DNA of 64,000 bases from Pseudomonas deceptionensis (GTDB lineage: Bacteria; Pseudomonadota; Gammaproteobacteria; Pseudomonadales; Pseudomonadaceae): the NCBI RefSeq assembly GCF_900106095.1, contig NZ_FNUD01000002.1, positions 124,001-188,000 on the forward strand, written 5' to 3'. Below the pieces are notes generated by a model that searched no databases, was not told the origin of the DNA, and saw only the letters and a program-made list of their open reading frames with translations. Position numbers and translations under genes: made by a program. Positions 13,902 through 25,544 of this stretch are shown here, one piece after another. The number at the start of each line of letters is the position of its first letter. Positions within the stretch are counted from its first letter, which is position 1.

Positions 13902-15038
13902 TCAGCGGCGCTTGGCCATCTCATTGATGAAGCGATCGAACAGCGGTGCAACGTCGTTCGGGCCCGGGCTTGCTTCAGGGTGGCCCTGGAAGCTGAAAGC
14001 ACTCTTGTCGGTCAGTTCGATGCCTTGCAGCGTGCCGTCGAACAGCGACTTGTGGATAGCACGCACGTTGGCTGGCAAGGTCGCTTCGTCTACCGCAAAA
14101 CCATGGTTCTGGCTGGTGATCATCACAACGCCGGTGTCCAGATCCTGAACAGGGTGGTTGGCACCGTGATGACCATGACCCATTTTCACGGTCTTGGCGC
14201 CGGAGGCCAGAGCCAGCAGCTGGTGACCCAGGCAGATGCCGAATACCGGAATTTCGGTCTTCAGAACTTCCTGGATAGCGGTAATCGCGTAGTCGCAAGG
14301 CTCAGGATCACCCGGGCCGTTGGACAGGAACACGCCATCCGGGTTGAGTGCGAGTACATCGCTGGCCGGGGTTTGTGCCGGCACAACAGTAACGCGGCAG
14401 CCGCGCTCAACCAGCATGCGCAGGATGTTCCACTTCACGCCGTAGTCGTAAGCGACTACATGGTAAGGCAACTCGCTGGCTTCGATGGTTGGGTGACTGT
14501 CGGTGGCCAGGTTCCAGACACTGGAGCGCCACTCGTAAGCTTTTTCGGTGCTGACGACTTTCGCCAGATCCATACCCTTCAGGCCAGGGAAACCGCGTGC
14601 GGCTGCAATGGCTGCCTCATCGGAAATGTTGTCACCGGCCATGATGCAGCCGTTCTGTGCGCCTTTTTCACGCAGGATGCGAGTCAGGCGACGGGTGTCG
14701 ATACCGGCGATAGCCACAACATTGTTGGCTTTCAGGTAATCAGACAGCGACATCTTGTTACGCCAGTTGCTGGCAACCAGTGGCAGATCACGGATTACCA
14801 GACCTGCGGACCAGACACGATCAGACTCGGCGTCTTCCGGGGTAGTACCGGTATTGCCAACATGCGGGTAAGTCAGGGTCACGATTTGCTGAGCGTAGGA
14901 AGGATCCGTCAGGATCTCCTGGTAGCCAGTCATTGCGGTGTTAAACACCACCTCACCAACGGTTTGACCGTCGGCCCCAATGGCTTCGCCGCGAAAAATG
15001 CTGCCATCAGCGAGGGCGAGTATGGCTTGCTTAGTCAA
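13902..15038 (-). CDS. carA: Carbamoyl-phosphate synthase small (glutaminase) subunit
   Basis: Hydrolyses glutamine and channels ammonia to CarB. The 378-aa product has the CarA N-terminal domain ([20 protein letters not shown]) and a class I amidotransferase domain with the nucleophile in [15 protein letters not shown] and the His/Glu pair in [11 protein letters not shown]. The start codon is TTG (15036-15038), supported by GGGAGG 5-6 bp upstream and by the exact family N-terminus. A terminator-like hairpin with a U-tract lies about 50 bp upstream in the leader (separate entry). Confidence 0.96.
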   Translation of the reverse strand: MTKQAILALADGSIFRGEAIGADGQTVGEVVFNTAMTGYQEILTDPSYAQQIVTLTYPHVGNTGTTPEDAESDRVWSAGLVIRDLPLVASNWRNKMSLSDYLKANNVVAIAGIDTRRLTRILREKGAQNGCIMAGDNISDEAAIAAARGFPGLKGMDLAKVVSTEKAYEWRSSVWNLATDSHPTIEASELPYHVVAYDYGVKWNILRMLVERGCRVTVVPAQTPASDVLALNPDGVFLSNGPGDPEPCDYAITAIQEVLKTEIPVFGICLGHQLLALASGAKTVKMGHGHHGANHPVQDLDTGVVMITSQNHGFAVDEATLPANVRAIHKSLFDGTLQGIELTDKSAFSFQGHPEASPGPNDVAPLFDRFINEMAKRR

Positions 15039-15083
15039 GAAGACCTCCCGTAAATAAAGCCTGAAAGGGCGATCGCAGGTTGT

Positions 15084-15121
15084 AAAAAAGCGGAGTGACG
15101 TATGGACACGTCACCCCGCTT
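15084..15121 (-). promoter_or_regulatory. Attenuator-like hairpin in the carA leader
   Basis: On the minus strand AAGCGGGGTGACGT, a 6-nt loop and ACGTCACTCCGCTT form a 14-bp stem (one A-C mismatch) followed by TTTTTT, ending about 45 bp before the carA TTG. It lies after the dapB terminator and before carA, where termination would shut off carAB. Attenuation of carAB by pyrimidines has been proposed in Pseudomonas (from memory). The only ATG-started leader ORF I found just upstream (15128) is 5 codons long. Confidence 0.55.
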
Positions 15122-15251
15122 CTTCATCGAATTATCTGCGCGCTTTTAGTGGACACACTAAAGCTGTAGCTTACAGAAAAAGGCTTTTTTGGTCTACCGC
15201 TAAAGAGTCTAAAAGACAGGGGAATGCGACAGAAAATCGCTTAGCGGTTAA

Positions 15252-15287
15252 AAATCGGGCTGATGGCGCACCAACAGCCCGATTTTA
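15252..15287 (-). terminator. Intrinsic terminator after dapB
   Basis: Inverted repeat AAAATCGGGCTG ... CAGCCCGATTTT with a 12-nt loop, followed on the minus strand by TTAACC, 10 bp after the dapB stop. It separates dnaJ-dapB from carAB. The remaining intergenic bases (15122-15251) probably hold the carAB promoter, which I could not assign. Confidence 0.75.
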
Positions 15288-15297
15288 CAGAGATTAC

Positions 15298-17239
<1,942 letters not shown>

Positions 17240-17559
17240 AATTCTTTGCACTCTCAAGGACGTTCGACAAAACCCTCCCGAGCCTCGCCAAACCCGCCAA
17301 GCCCGAAAAGGATCAGACCCGACTCACGTCTTTTCAACGATATTGGTTTCTGTTTAACAGCCAATGCATTGGCCGACAGGAGCGGTTACCTCTGGCCGGA
17401 AAACAAGAAAGATCCAGACCAAACCGCCAGCATTCGACCTTGTCGCATGCTGTAAAAATTCCTTTACTCCAGACACGCCAACGCGGGAGCTAGCTCCCGC
17501 GCGGCGACATCCTACCAGTCACCGCTAAAGCGCGGTCAACTGGCCGACAAACAAGCTGA
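17240..17559. other. dnaK-dnaJ spacer with 20-bp palindrome
   Basis: This 320-bp gap has no gene. It holds the perfect palindrome CGCGGGAGCTAGCTCCCGCG (17482-17501) and a weaker stem ACCGC...GCGGT (17522-17537). Neither has a U-tract, so they look more like a REP-type element or a processing/attenuation site between dnaK and dnaJ than a clean terminator. I saw no sigma-32 promoter here. Confidence 0.6.
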
Positions 17560-19476
17560 TTACTTGTTGTCTTTTACTTCTTCGAACTCAGCGTCGACAA
17601 CGTCGTCCGCTTTTTCAGCCGAATCAGCTGGCTTGGCCGCTGCGTCTGCCGGGTTCGCCTGCTCAGCGTACATCTTCTGAGCAACTGGAGCGGACACCTT
17701 GGACAGCTCTTCAACCTTAGCTTCGATAGCAGCCTTGTCGTCGCCTTTAACAGCGGCTTCAAGTGCAACTACAGCAGCTTCGATTGCAGCTTTCTCTTCC
17801 TCGGTTACTTTGTCGCCAGCATCGACGATCATTTTGCGAGTCGAGTGAACCAGTGCGTCGCCCTGGTTACGTGCAGCTGCCAGTTCTTCGAACTTGCGGT
17901 CTTCTTCGGCGTTGATTTCAGCGTCACGTACCATCTGAGCAATTTCTTCCTCGGACAGACCCGAGTTAGCCTTGATCACGATGGACTGAGACTTGCCAGT
18001 CGCCTTGTCTTTTGCACTTACGTGCAGGATGCCGTTGGCATCGATGTCGAAGGTCACTTCGATCTGAGGCACGCCACGTGGAGCTGGTGGAATGTCAGCC
18101 AGGTCGAACTTGCCCAACGACTTGTTCTGAGCGGCTTGCTTGCGCTCGCCTTGCAGCACGTGAATGGTCACTGCGCCCTGGTTATCGTCAGCCGTCGAGA
18201 ACACTTGCGATTTCTTGGTAGGAATCGTGGTGTTTTTCTCGATCAGGGCAGTCATTACGCCACCCATGGTTTCGATACCCAAAGTCAGCGGGCTCACGTC
18301 CAGCAACAGAACGTCTTTAACATCACCGGCCAATACCGCGCCCTGGATAGCAGCACCCATTGCAACAGCTTCGTCCGGGTTCACGTCTTTACGTGCTTCC
18401 TTGCCGAAGAACTCGGTTACCAGCTTCTGTACCAGCGGCATGCGAGTCTGACCACCGACCAGGATCACGTCGTTGATCGCGCCAACGTCGATACCGGCAT
18501 CTTTCAGCGCGATACGGCATGGCTCGATGGTGCGTTGAACCAGGTCTTCAACCAGCGATTCCAGCTTGGCGCGGGAAATCTTCACGTTCAAGTGCTTAGG
18601 ACCGGTTGCATCTGCAGTGATGTACGGCAGATTCACGTCAGTCGACTGGCTCGACGACAGTTCGATCTTGGCTTTTTCAGCAGCTTCTTTCAGACGCTGC
18701 ATTGCCAGCGGGTCACCTTTGAGGTTCATGCCGCTTTCTTTCTTGAACTCGTCAACCAGGTAGTCGATCAGACGGATGTCAAAGTCTTCACCACCCAGGA
18801 ACGTGTCGCCGTTGGTTGCCAGCACTTCAAACTGGTGCTCGCCATCCACTTCGGCAATTTCAATTACCGACACGTCGAAAGTACCGCCACCCAAGTCATA
18901 AACGATGACAGTGTGGTCGCCTTTCGCCTTGTCCATACCGTAAGCCAGAGCAGCTGCGGTTGGTTCGTTGATGATGCGCTTAACGTCCAGGCCCGCAATA
19001 CGGCCGGCGTCTTTGGTCGCCTGACGCTGGCTGTCGTTGAAGTAGGCCGGAACGGTAATTACCGCTTCAGTCACTGGCTCGCCGAGGTAGTCTTCGGCGG
19101 TTTTCTTCATTTTCTTCAGAATTTCAGCCGAGATCTGTGGCGGAGCCATTTTCTGGCCGTTCACTTCAACCCAAGCGTCGCCGTTATCAGCCTTGGCGAT
19201 CTTGTACGGAACCATCTGAATGTCTTTCTGCACAACTTCTTCGTCAAAACGACGACCGATCAGACGCTTCACCGCGTACAAGGTGTTATGCGGATTGGTC
19301 ACTGCCTGACGCTTGGCCGACTGGCCAACAAGAATTTCGCCATCATTGGCGTACGCAACGATCGACGGCGTAGTACGCGCGCCTTCTGCGTTTTCGATAA
19401 CTTTAGCTTTACCGTTTTCAAGAACCGAAACACACGAGTTGGTGGTCCCGAGGTCAATACCGATAATTCTGCCCAT
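17560..19476 (-). CDS. dnaK: Chaperone DnaK (Hsp70)
   Basis: ATP-driven chaperone. At 638 aa it is full length. It opens [20 protein letters not shown] (phosphate 1 motif), has [18 protein letters not shown] (phosphate 2), the adenosine motif [12 protein letters not shown], and the substrate-binding domain after about residue 390. The tail ends in [10 protein letters not shown], the co-chaperone-binding type of terminus. It has its own sigma-32 promoter at the end of grpE and a GGGAGAG ribosome site. Confidence 0.98.
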   Translation of the reverse strand: MGRIIGIDLGTTNSCVSVLENGKAKVIENAEGARTTPSIVAYANDGEILVGQSAKRQAVTNPHNTLYAVKRLIGRRFDEEVVQKDIQMVPYKIAKADNGDAWVEVNGQKMAPPQISAEILKKMKKTAEDYLGEPVTEAVITVPAYFNDSQRQATKDAGRIAGLDVKRIINEPTAAALAYGMDKAKGDHTVIVYDLGGGTFDVSVIEIAEVDGEHQFEVLATNGDTFLGGEDFDIRLIDYLVDEFKKESGMNLKGDPLAMQRLKEAAEKAKIELSSSQSTDVNLPYITADATGPKHLNVKISRAKLESLVEDLVQRTIEPCRIALKDAGIDVGAINDVILVGGQTRMPLVQKLVTEFFGKEARKDVNPDEAVAMGAAIQGAVLAGDVKDVLLLDVSPLTLGIETMGGVMTALIEKNTTIPTKKSQVFSTADDNQGAVTIHVLQGERKQAAQNKSLGKFDLADIPPAPRGVPQIEVTFDIDANGILHVSAKDKATGKSQSIVIKANSGLSEEEIAQMVRDAEINAEEDRKFEELAAARNQGDALVHSTRKMIVDAGDKVTEEEKAAIEAAVVALEAAVKGDDKAAIEAKVEELSKVSAPVAQKMYAEQANPADAAAKPADSAEKADDVVDAEFEEVKDNK

Positions 19477-19552
19477 GTTTACTCTCCCTAAATTTGAATT
19501 TTGTTGCCGCAGCAGTAATGACCAACTGCGGCACTGCTTAACGCTTGACTTC

Positions 19553-19581
19553 TAAATGGGGGCCTTGCGGCCGATTTCAAG
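19553..19581 (-). promoter_or_regulatory. Sigma-32 heat-shock promoter of dnaK
   Basis: On the minus strand CTTGAAA, a 13-bp spacer and CCCCATTTA, a near-perfect match to the sigma-32 consensus CTTGAAA-N13-15-CCCCATnT. The -35 box overlaps the grpE stop codon (TGA is inside CTTGAAA), so grpE and this promoter share bases. Transcription would start about 70 bp before the dnaK ATG. Confidence 0.88.
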
Positions 19582-20143
19582 CCTGTTCGTCAATCGATGG
19601 CGAAACCGGCGCTGGCGCCTTGCTAACTACGACCATAGCCGGGCGCAGCAAGCGACCATTGAGCTGATAACCTTTTTGAAACACCTTGAGCACACTGTTC
19701 GGCTCGAGGTCAGCGCTCTCCTGCATTGCCATCGCTTGATGATGCTCGGCATTGAAGGGTTCGCCATGTGGATCGATCGCTTCCAGCTGATAACGCTTCA
19801 GGGTGTCCTGGAACATTTTCAGGGTCAGTTCAATCCCTTCACGCATTGGGCGAATGTTTTCATCGTCCGGGCTGGAAAGCTCAAGACCGCGCTCCAGGCT
19901 GTCGATCACAGGCAACAGGTCGCCAGCGAACTTTTCCAACGCAAACTTGTGCGCCTTCTCGACATCCTGTTCGGCACGACGGCGAACATTCTGCAGATCG
20001 GCAGCTACGCGCAGAGCCTGATCGTTAGCGGCTGCCAGCTGCTCTTCAAGCACCTGCACTCGGGCTGCCAGATCCTCACCTGCGATATCGGCGGCCTGAT
20101 TAGCTTCCTGGTTCTGCGTATCCATAGTCTGTTCGTCTGCCAT
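19577..20143 (-). CDS. grpE: Nucleotide exchange factor GrpE
   Basis: Releases ADP from DnaK. The 188-aa product has an acidic/polar N-terminus, a long coiled coil (about residues 25-75, [20 protein letters not shown]), the family signature around [21 protein letters not shown], and a C-terminal beta domain ending in [20 protein letters not shown]. The ribosome site is AAAGGAG. It heads the grpE-dnaK-dnaJ heat-shock group under a sigma-32 promoter and is divergent from recN. Confidence 0.97.
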   Translation of the reverse strand: MADEQTMDTQNQEANQAADIAGEDLAARVQVLEEQLAAANDQALRVAADLQNVRRRAEQDVEKAHKFALEKFAGDLLPVIDSLERGLELSSPDDENIRPMREGIELTLKMFQDTLKRYQLEAIDPHGEPFNAEHHQAMAMQESADLEPNSVLKVFQKGYQLNGRLLRPAMVVVSKAPAPVSPSIDEQA

Positions 20144-20196
20144 AGATTTCTCCTTTCAAACATCGTCCGCGAGCTCGACTCGCGCTTCTGCCAAGG

Positions 20197-20225
20197 TATA
20201 TGGGGTCGCAATTCTCAGGTTCAAG
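20197..20225 (-). promoter_or_regulatory. Sigma-32 heat-shock promoter of grpE
   Basis: On the minus strand CTTGAAC, a 13-bp spacer and CCCCATATA, about 50 bp before the grpE ATG. It matches the sigma-32 consensus at nearly every position. Confidence 0.88.
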
Positions 20226-20355
20226 AGCCAAAAAACCAGAAAAGGCATGTTTGAACCTCAACGCCCTTGCTGCAAAAAAACCAAAACGAGCTAAAAAACA
20301 TAAAAAAACAAGCAAATCGAACTAAGCACAACCATTGTCAGCACGAAACAAAACA

Positions 20356-20371
20356 CTGTATAAATAACCAG
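20356..20371 (+). promoter_or_regulatory. LexA (SOS) box upstream of recN
   Basis: CTGTATAAATAACCAG fits the LexA pattern CTG-N10-CAG with an AT-rich core, 25 bp before the recN ATG. recN is a known SOS gene, so site and gene support each other. Confidence 0.8.
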
Positions 20372-20395
20372 ACATTACGTTTTGGAGCGGCTCCC

Positions 20396-22078
20396 ATGCT
20401 GGTGCACCTGTCCGTACATAACTACGCCATCGTTGAACATCTCGATCTTGAACTCGATCGCGGGATGAGCGTAATCACTGGCGAAACCGGCGCCGGCAAA
20501 TCGATCATGCTCGATGCGCTGGGCCTGACCCTCGGCGATCGTGCCGACAGCGGTGTAGTACGCCCCGGAGCCGACAAGGCTGACATCCTGGCCACCTTCG
20601 ACCTGCAACACATTCCCGAAGCCCGTGCCTGGCTGGCCGAGCGCGACCTGGAAGGCGACGGCCCGTGCATCTTGCGCCGGGTCATCACCGCCGAAGGGCG
20701 CTCGCGCAGCTACATCAACGGCACACCCTGCCCTCAAGGTGACTTGAAAGCCCTAGGCGAGCTGCTGATTGATATCCACAGCCAGCACGAACACCAGTCA
20801 CTGCTAAAGCCCGACACCCACCGCCGCCTGCTCGACGAATTTGCCGGCGCCACGGATCTGGCCCGTCAGGTTCAGCTCGCTGCACAACGCTGGCGCCAGA
20901 CCCGACAAGAGCTCGAGCACCTGTCCAACTCCGGCGATGAGCAACGCGCACGCCATCAGTTGCTGAGCTACCAGCTCGAAGAGCTTGAAACCCTTTCCCT
21001 GGGTGAAAACGAACTGGAGGAGCTGGAGCAGGAACACAAAAACCTGACCAACGCCGAAACCCTGCTGACCATCTGCCGTCAGGTAGTCGAGCAGTGTAGC
21101 GAAAGCGACTCCGGCAACGTGCTCAATGCGCTGACAGCCAGCCTGAACCGCCTGTCGAGCATCAACAGCCATTCGGGTTCACTGGGTGAAGCAACCGACC
21201 TGCTGGCCAGCGCACAGATCCAGGTTGAAGAAGCCGTGGGCGAACTCAACCGCTTCATCGATCACTTTGATGCTGACCCGAGCCGCCTGCAGTACCTCGA
21301 AGAGCGACTCGACACCATCTATACACTGGCGCGCAAACACAGGGTGCAACCCACCGAAGTGGCGGCATTGCAGCAAAAACTGCTGGATGAACTCGAAACC
21401 CTTAACGCCAACGATGAAAACATCGAACGCCTGGCCAATGAGCTGACGTCCTATTCCCGCCACTATCATGAGTGCGCACGCGAACTCAGCAACCTGCGCA
21501 GCCTGGCCGCAACACGCCTGAGCAGTGCAGTAGAAGAAGAAATCCAGCGTCTTGGCATGCCCGGTGGCCGCTTCCTGATCGAGCTGCGCTCACAGAGCAG
21601 CAATGACCCTACGCCTCACGGCCTGGAGCAAGTCGAACTGCTCGTAAGCGCCAACCCCGGCCAGCCACTAAAGGCCCTGGCCAAGGTCGCCTCTGGCGGT
21701 GAACTGTCGCGTATCAGCCTGGCCATTCAGGTCATCACCGCACAAACCTCTCGCGTACCCACTCTGGTATTCGACGAAGTGGATGTGGGCATTGGCGGCC
21801 CGACTGCCGAAATCGTGGGGCAACTGCTGCGCCGCCTCGGCGAACGAGGCCAGGTGTTGACCGTCACCCACTTGCCGCAAGTGGCTGCGCAATGCCATCA
21901 ACACCTCTTCGTGCACAAGGTCCGCGAGAGCGAAACCACGCGAACCGCCGTGTCAAAACTGAGCAAAAAAGAACGTGTAGAAGAGGTCGCCCGCATGCTC
22001 GGAGGCATCGATCTGACGAAAGAATCATTGGCTCACGCCAAAAAAATGGTCGTCACTGCAAAAAATCTGGCAGCTTAA
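20396..22078 (+). CDS. recN: DNA repair protein RecN
   Basis: SMC-like ATPase used in double-strand break repair. The 560-aa protein has Walker A in ITGETGAGKSIMLDALGL near the N-terminus, long central coiled-coil regions (about residues 155-365), and the ABC signature/Walker B region KVASGGELSRISLAIQ...TLVFDEVDVGIGGPTAE in the C-terminal third. The frame is open 43 codons upstream, but ATG 20396 follows TTGGAGC and starts exactly at the family N-terminus MLVHLSVHNYAIVEHL. A LexA box lies upstream. Confidence 0.97.
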   Translation: MLVHLSVHNYAIVEHLDLELDRGMSVITGETGAGKSIMLDALGLTLGDRADSGVVRPGADKADILATFDLQHIPEARAWLAERDLEGDGPCILRRVITAEGRSRSYINGTPCPQGDLKALGELLIDIHSQHEHQSLLKPDTHRRLLDEFAGATDLARQVQLAAQRWRQTRQELEHLSNSGDEQRARHQLLSYQLEELETLSLGENELEELEQEHKNLTNAETLLTICRQVVEQCSESDSGNVLNALTASLNRLSSINSHSGSLGEATDLLASAQIQVEEAVGELNRFIDHFDADPSRLQYLEERLDTIYTLARKHRVQPTEVAALQQKLLDELETLNANDENIERLANELTSYSRHYHECARELSNLRSLAATRLSSAVEEEIQRLGMPGGRFLIELRSQSSNDPTPHGLEQVELLVSANPGQPLKALAKVASGGELSRISLAIQVITAQTSRVPTLVFDEVDVGIGGPTAEIVGQLLRRLGERGQVLTVTHLPQVAAQCHQHLFVHKVRESETTRTAVSKLSKKERVEEVARMLGGIDLTKESLAHAKKMVVTAKNLAA

Positions 22079-22115
22079 CGACGAACGGTCATTAAAAAGC
22101 CGATATCAGAAAGCA

Positions 22116-22141
22116 CGAAGGCGGCCCTTGGGCCGCCTTCG
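22116..22141. terminator. Convergent hairpin between recN and fur
   Basis: CGAAGGCGGCCC-TT-GGGCCGCCTTCG is a 12-bp perfect stem between the 3' ends of the convergent recN and fur genes. It could stop transcription from both sides, although flanking U-tracts are poor. Confidence 0.65.
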
Positions 22142-22174
22142 ATCGTTTCGCGAACCGTAATTCGCGCGACATGC

Positions 22175-22588
22175 TTATTTAACTTTCTTGCGCACGTACA
22201 GCACCAAGTTGTGATCCACCAACTCAACACCGTGCTTGGCTGCAATGGCGTGCTGCAGTTTTTCGATGTCTTCGTCGAAAAACTCGATCACTTCACCGCT
22301 GTCCACGTTGACCATATGGTCGTGGTGGCCACCATCGGCATCAGCCAATTCGAAGACCGCATGACCGCCATCAAAATTATGGCGAATCACCAGCCCCGCT
22401 GACTCGAACTGGGTCAGAACACGGTAAACCGTGGCCAGACCGACGTCTTCGCCTGCCTGCATAAGTGCCTTGTAAACATCCTCGGCGCTCATGTGACGCT
22501 GCTCGGCAGAGTCAAGCATCTGTAGAATTTTGACTCGTGGCAGAGTCACCTTAAGTCCGGCCTTACGTAGTTCGCTATTTTCAACCAT
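22175..22588 (-). CDS. fur: Ferric uptake regulator Fur
   Basis: Fe(II)-dependent repressor of iron uptake genes. The 137-aa product begins MVENSELRKAGLKVTLPRVK, has the winged-helix recognition region VGLATVYRVLTQFESAGLV, and the metal-binding DGGHHDHMVNVDSGEVIEF segment. It lacks the C-terminal Cys pairs found in E. coli Fur, as in other Pseudomonas Fur proteins. The frame is open 32 codons upstream, but ATG 22588 is the conserved start. It is divergent from bamE, a pairing seen across Pseudomonas. Confidence 0.97.
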   Translation of the reverse strand: MVENSELRKAGLKVTLPRVKILQMLDSAEQRHMSAEDVYKALMQAGEDVGLATVYRVLTQFESAGLVIRHNFDGGHAVFELADADGGHHDHMVNVDSGEVIEFFDEDIEKLQHAIAAKHGVELVDHNLVLYVRKKVK

Positions 22589-22686
22589 GGTTAGCTTTCT
22601 CGCGGAAGCTGCTTCGCAGCTCCTCTTAATACGGGTATGATCGGCGTTTACGTTGTCCCAGCCAAGATAGTGGAAGTCGCCCACCG

Positions 22687-23214
22687 ATGCAAAACACCAA
22701 GCTCTTGCTAACCAGTTTCACCTTTGTGGGACTGCTCGCACTCGCCGGTTGTTCATTCCCCGGGGTTTACAAAATCGACATCCAACAGGGCAATGTCGTC
22801 ACACAGGACATGATAAACCAGTTACGCCCGGGAATGACCCGTCGGCAAGTGCGGTTTATTATGGGCAACGCCCTGTTGACTGACACTTTCCACCCGGATC
22901 GCTGGGATTATCTGTATAGCCTGCAGCCCGGTGGCGGTGAGCGCCAACAAGAACGCGTGAGCGTGTTCTTCAACCAAAACGACCAGCTCGTGAGCTTGTC
23001 GGGCGATTTCAAGCCTGGCGTAAGCCGCGACGAAGCCATTCTCGGCAAAACCGGTGGCACAGACGTGACCGCACCGGACGCTCAGGCTCCAGCCGAGAAG
23101 AAAGAAGCGCCAGCCAAACCTGGCTCGCTGCTTGATCAAATCCAGAAAGACGTAGACGGTGTTGAAACCGTACCGGTACCTACGCCAGAACCTCTGGATA
23201 CAACCGAACAATAA
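22687..23214 (+). CDS. bamE: Outer membrane assembly lipoprotein BamE (OmlA/SmpA)
   Basis: Small lipoprotein of the BAM complex that inserts beta-barrel proteins in the outer membrane. The 175-aa precursor has a signal peptide with lipobox LAGC (Cys22), then the BamE fold: [19 protein letters not shown], the [20 protein letters not shown] motif and [14 protein letters not shown] Pro/Ala/Lys-rich tail after residue 120 extends it beyond the E. coli protein. It is divergent from fur, with 98 bp between the two starts. Confidence 0.95.
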   Translation: MQNTKLLLTSFTFVGLLALAGCSFPGVYKIDIQQGNVVTQDMINQLRPGMTRRQVRFIMGNALLTDTFHPDRWDYLYSLQPGGGERQQERVSVFFNQNDQLVSLSGDFKPGVSRDEAILGKTGGTDVTAPDAQAPAEKKEAPAKPGSLLDQIQKDVDGVETVPVPTPEPLDTTEQ

Positions 23215-23225
23215 GTGTTCGGCAC

Positions 23226-23252
23226 AAAAAAGCCCGGCATGCCGGGCTTTTT
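23226..23252. terminator. Bidirectional intrinsic terminator between bamE and rnfH
   Basis: AAAAAGCCCGGC-AT-GCCGGGCTTTTT has a GC stem flanked by A and T tracts, so it works for bamE on the plus strand and rnfH on the minus strand. Confidence 0.88.
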
Positions 23253-23271
23253 GTTGTCTGCGATATAGCGA

Positions 23272-23589
23272 TCAGGTCTGGCTCAGACGCTTGGCCTCGG
23301 CCGCTTTAGCCGCACGCTGACGGCGAATCTCTTTAGGGTCAGCCAACAACGGGCGATAAATTTCGATGCGATCACCCGCCTGCAGCACTCGGGTTTCAGG
23401 CTCTGCCACCTGCTTGCCAAAAATCCCCACAGGGCAACCGGCCAGATCAAGCTCGGGGAACTCACCACCAATACCCGATGCCAGCACCGCAGCCCGTACC
23501 GTCGTGCCCACTGGCACTGTCAGGTTCAACAGGCGCTGGCGCTCGACAGCAGCATAGACCACCTCGATTTCAATCATGGGCTCAGCCAT
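23272..23589 (-). CDS. rnfH: RnfH family ubiquitin-like protein
   Basis: RnfH (formerly YfjF/UPF0125) has a beta-grasp fold; in several bacteria the gene pairs with ratA. The 105-aa product carries IEIEVVYAAVERQRLL, the VGTTVRAAVLASGI helix and RVLQAGDRIEIYRPLLADPK, the family signature. I take ATG 23589 (MAEPMIEIEVV), which overlaps the ratA stop; ATG 23577 (MIEIEVV) is the alternative. The precise biochemical role is not settled. Confidence 0.9.
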   Translation of the reverse strand: MAEPMIEIEVVYAAVERQRLLNLTVPVGTTVRAAVLASGIGGEFPELDLAGCPVGIFGKQVAEPETRVLQAGDRIEIYRPLLADPKEIRRQRAAKAAEAKRLSQT

Positions 23590-24016
23590 ACAGCTGTTTG
23601 GCTCGCTGGCAAAATGCATCCACCAGCGTATTGGCCGCCTGATTGAACAAAGGCCCCAGGGTTGCTTTGACAATGGCCCCGGCGTAATCGAAGGTCATGT
23701 CCAGACTGATCTTGCAGGCCTTTTCGCCCAGCGGCTTGAACACCCACACGCCATGTAGCTTGGTGAACGGGCCTTCTTCAAGGTTCATTTCAATGGACTG
23801 CCCCGGCACCAGCGTATTGCGGGTTACAAAGTGCTGGCTCAAGCCGCCCTTTGCTACCCCCAAACTGGCGCGCATCAGCACCTCGGTGCTTTCCAGAATT
23901 TCAGCAGACGAACACCACGGCAAAAATTGCGGGTAGCTCGCAACATCGTTAACCAGGTCATAAAGCGCCTGCGCCGGGTAAGGCAGCAAGGCCGAGCGTT
24001 GGATATGGGTAGTCAT
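23582..24016 (-). CDS. ratA: START-like domain protein RatA
   Basis: Member of the polyketide cyclase/START (SRPBCC) family. E. coli RatA was described as blocking 70S ribosome association, while mitochondrial relatives (COQ10) bind quinone. The 144-aa product begins MTTHIQRSALLPYPAQALYD, has the characteristic LVNDVASYPQFLPWCSSAEI motif and ends in a long amphipathic helix (GPLFNQAANTLVDAFCQRAK). It overlaps rnfH by 8 bp; both run opposite to smpB, the standard ratA-rnfH/smpB neighbourhood. Confidence 0.93.
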   Translation of the reverse strand: MTTHIQRSALLPYPAQALYDLVNDVASYPQFLPWCSSAEILESTEVLMRASLGVAKGGLSQHFVTRNTLVPGQSIEMNLEEGPFTKLHGVWVFKPLGEKACKISLDMTFDYAGAIVKATLGPLFNQAANTLVDAFCQRAKQLYG

Positions 24017-24023
24017 GTCAGCG

Positions 24024-25427
24024 TTACTTCCACAGCTGGGCGGCAAACACAATCAGAATGCCGAGTGGCGCCACATAGCGCATCAAAAAAAGAGTCAGGG
24101 CGAACATTACCGGGCTGCGCATCGACAACTCGTCGCGAACCGCACCGCGCCCCATGATCCAGCCTGCAAAGACCACAAAGCACAGTCCACCCAAAGGCAA
24201 CATGATACGCGAGGTGAAGAAATCGACGACACCAAAGAAGTCCAGACCGCCGGCAGCGCCCCACTGATAGAAGTGAAAGCCTGAGCCTTCATTCACGAAA
24301 AACTTGGCCTGCTTCCAGATGTTGAACGAAAAAACCGTGCCCAGGCCGACAAACCAGCAGCTAAACGCCAGCCAGAACGTGACCCACAACCGTCGCATTT
24401 TGGTGCGTTCCACCAGATACGCCACCATCGGTTCAAGCAACGAAATGGCCGAACTCCAGGCCGCCACGGCCACCAGAATAAAGAACACCACGCCCATCAA
24501 CTGACCGAATGCCACATTGCCAAAGGCAAATGGCAAGGTCACGAACATCAGGCCCGGCCCCTCACCAGGGTTCAACCCCGACGCAAAGACAATTGGAAAC
24601 AATGCCAGCCCGGCCAGCAATGAGACAAAAGTGTCAATCAGCGCCACACCCACCACCGTCCCGGAGATCGATGCATTCTTGGGCATGTAGGCGCCATAGA
24701 TCATGATCGAACCCACGCCGACACTCAGCGAAAAGAACGCATGCCCCATCGCCGCCAGCACGCCGTCGAGCACGCGGTCGGGGTTGAAGTCGAACATGAA
24801 ATGCACGCCTTCCATAAAGTGCCCGGTGGTCATGCTGTAACCCAGCAGCACCAGCAACAGCACAAACAGAATCGGCATCATGATCCGCAAACTGCGCTCA
24901 AGCCCCGCCACTACCCCCCTAGCGATCACAAATGCGGACAACAACATAAACCCGGTGTGCCAAAACGTCAGGCGCCAAGGGTCCGAAATGACGCCACCAA
25001 AGTACGCACCGACCTCATCGGCCGTCGCTCCCTGAAAATCGCCCTTGCCCATATTGATGATGTAATCCAGCGACCAGCCGCCCACCACGCTATAGAAAGA
25101 CAAAATCAGCAACGCCGTGATCATCCCGGCAAACGCCCCCCACGACCAACGTGCCGAATGCCCCGCCTCGACCGCCAACACCTTCAAGGCATTTGCCGGG
25201 CTGAGCCGTGCGCGCCGCCCGATAAGGGTTTCAGCCAGCATCACCGGCACACCGATCAACGCGATACACGCCAAAAACACCAACACAAAAGCGCCGCCAC
25301 CATAGACGCCGACCATGTAGGGGAATTTCCAGATACTGCCCAAACCCACGGCAGAACCGGTCGCAGCGAGAATAAAGACCCAACGGCTTGCCCAACTGCC
25401 GTGGACAGAAACCTTGTCTGTCGACAT
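24024..25427 (-). CDS. Sodium-dependent transporter, SNF (neurotransmitter:sodium symporter) family
   Basis: A 467-aa polytopic inner-membrane carrier with about 11-12 hydrophobic segments. The family signature is clear in TM1: [20 protein letters not shown], with the unwound GSAVGLG sodium-binding region, followed by [20 protein letters not shown]. LeuT relatives take up amino acids with sodium; the substrate here cannot be read from the sequence. It lies 7 bp upstream of ratA on the same strand, breaking the ratA/smpB adjacency I remember from P. aeruginosa. The start is ATG 25427. Confidence 0.92.
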   Translation of the reverse strand: MSTDKVSVHGSWASRWVFILAATGSAVGLGSIWKFPYMVGVYGGGAFVLVFLACIALIGVPVMLAETLIGRRARLSPANALKVLAVEAGHSARWSWGAFAGMITALLILSFYSVVGGWSLDYIINMGKGDFQGATADEVGAYFGGVISDPWRLTFWHTGFMLLSAFVIARGVVAGLERSLRIMMPILFVLLLVLLGYSMTTGHFMEGVHFMFDFNPDRVLDGVLAAMGHAFFSLSVGVGSIMIYGAYMPKNASISGTVVGVALIDTFVSLLAGLALFPIVFASGLNPGEGPGLMFVTLPFAFGNVAFGQLMGVVFFILVAVAAWSSAISLLEPMVAYLVERTKMRRLWVTFWLAFSCWFVGLGTVFSFNIWKQAKFFVNEGSGFHFYQWGAAGGLDFFGVVDFFTSRIMLPLGGLCFVVFAGWIMGRGAVRDELSMRSPVMFALTLFLMRYVAPLGILIVFAAQLWK

Positions 25428-25529
25428 CGTTACTACGCCCAACCACTAAAAAAAGAGGGCGCATTGTCCGGGAATCAACCTACGTGCTCAAGCACGCAGG
25501 TGCCCATAGCCGACACGCTCGCAACTGCC

Positions 25530-25535
25530 TATAAT
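25530..25535 (+). promoter_or_regulatory. -10 box very close to the smpB start
   Basis: A perfect TATAAT ends 9 bp before the smpB ATG. Transcription would begin within about 3 nt of the start codon, and no ribosome binding site is present, so smpB may be made from a leaderless or near-leaderless mRNA. No good -35 box is visible. Confidence 0.4.
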
Positions 25536-25544
25536 GCCGGCCCT

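Noticed and set aside
15035..15128. Leader peptide overlapping the carA start
   Set aside because: A first reading suggested a 30-codon ORF across the hairpin, but base-by-base translation from ATG 15128 gives a stop after five codons (MKKAG).
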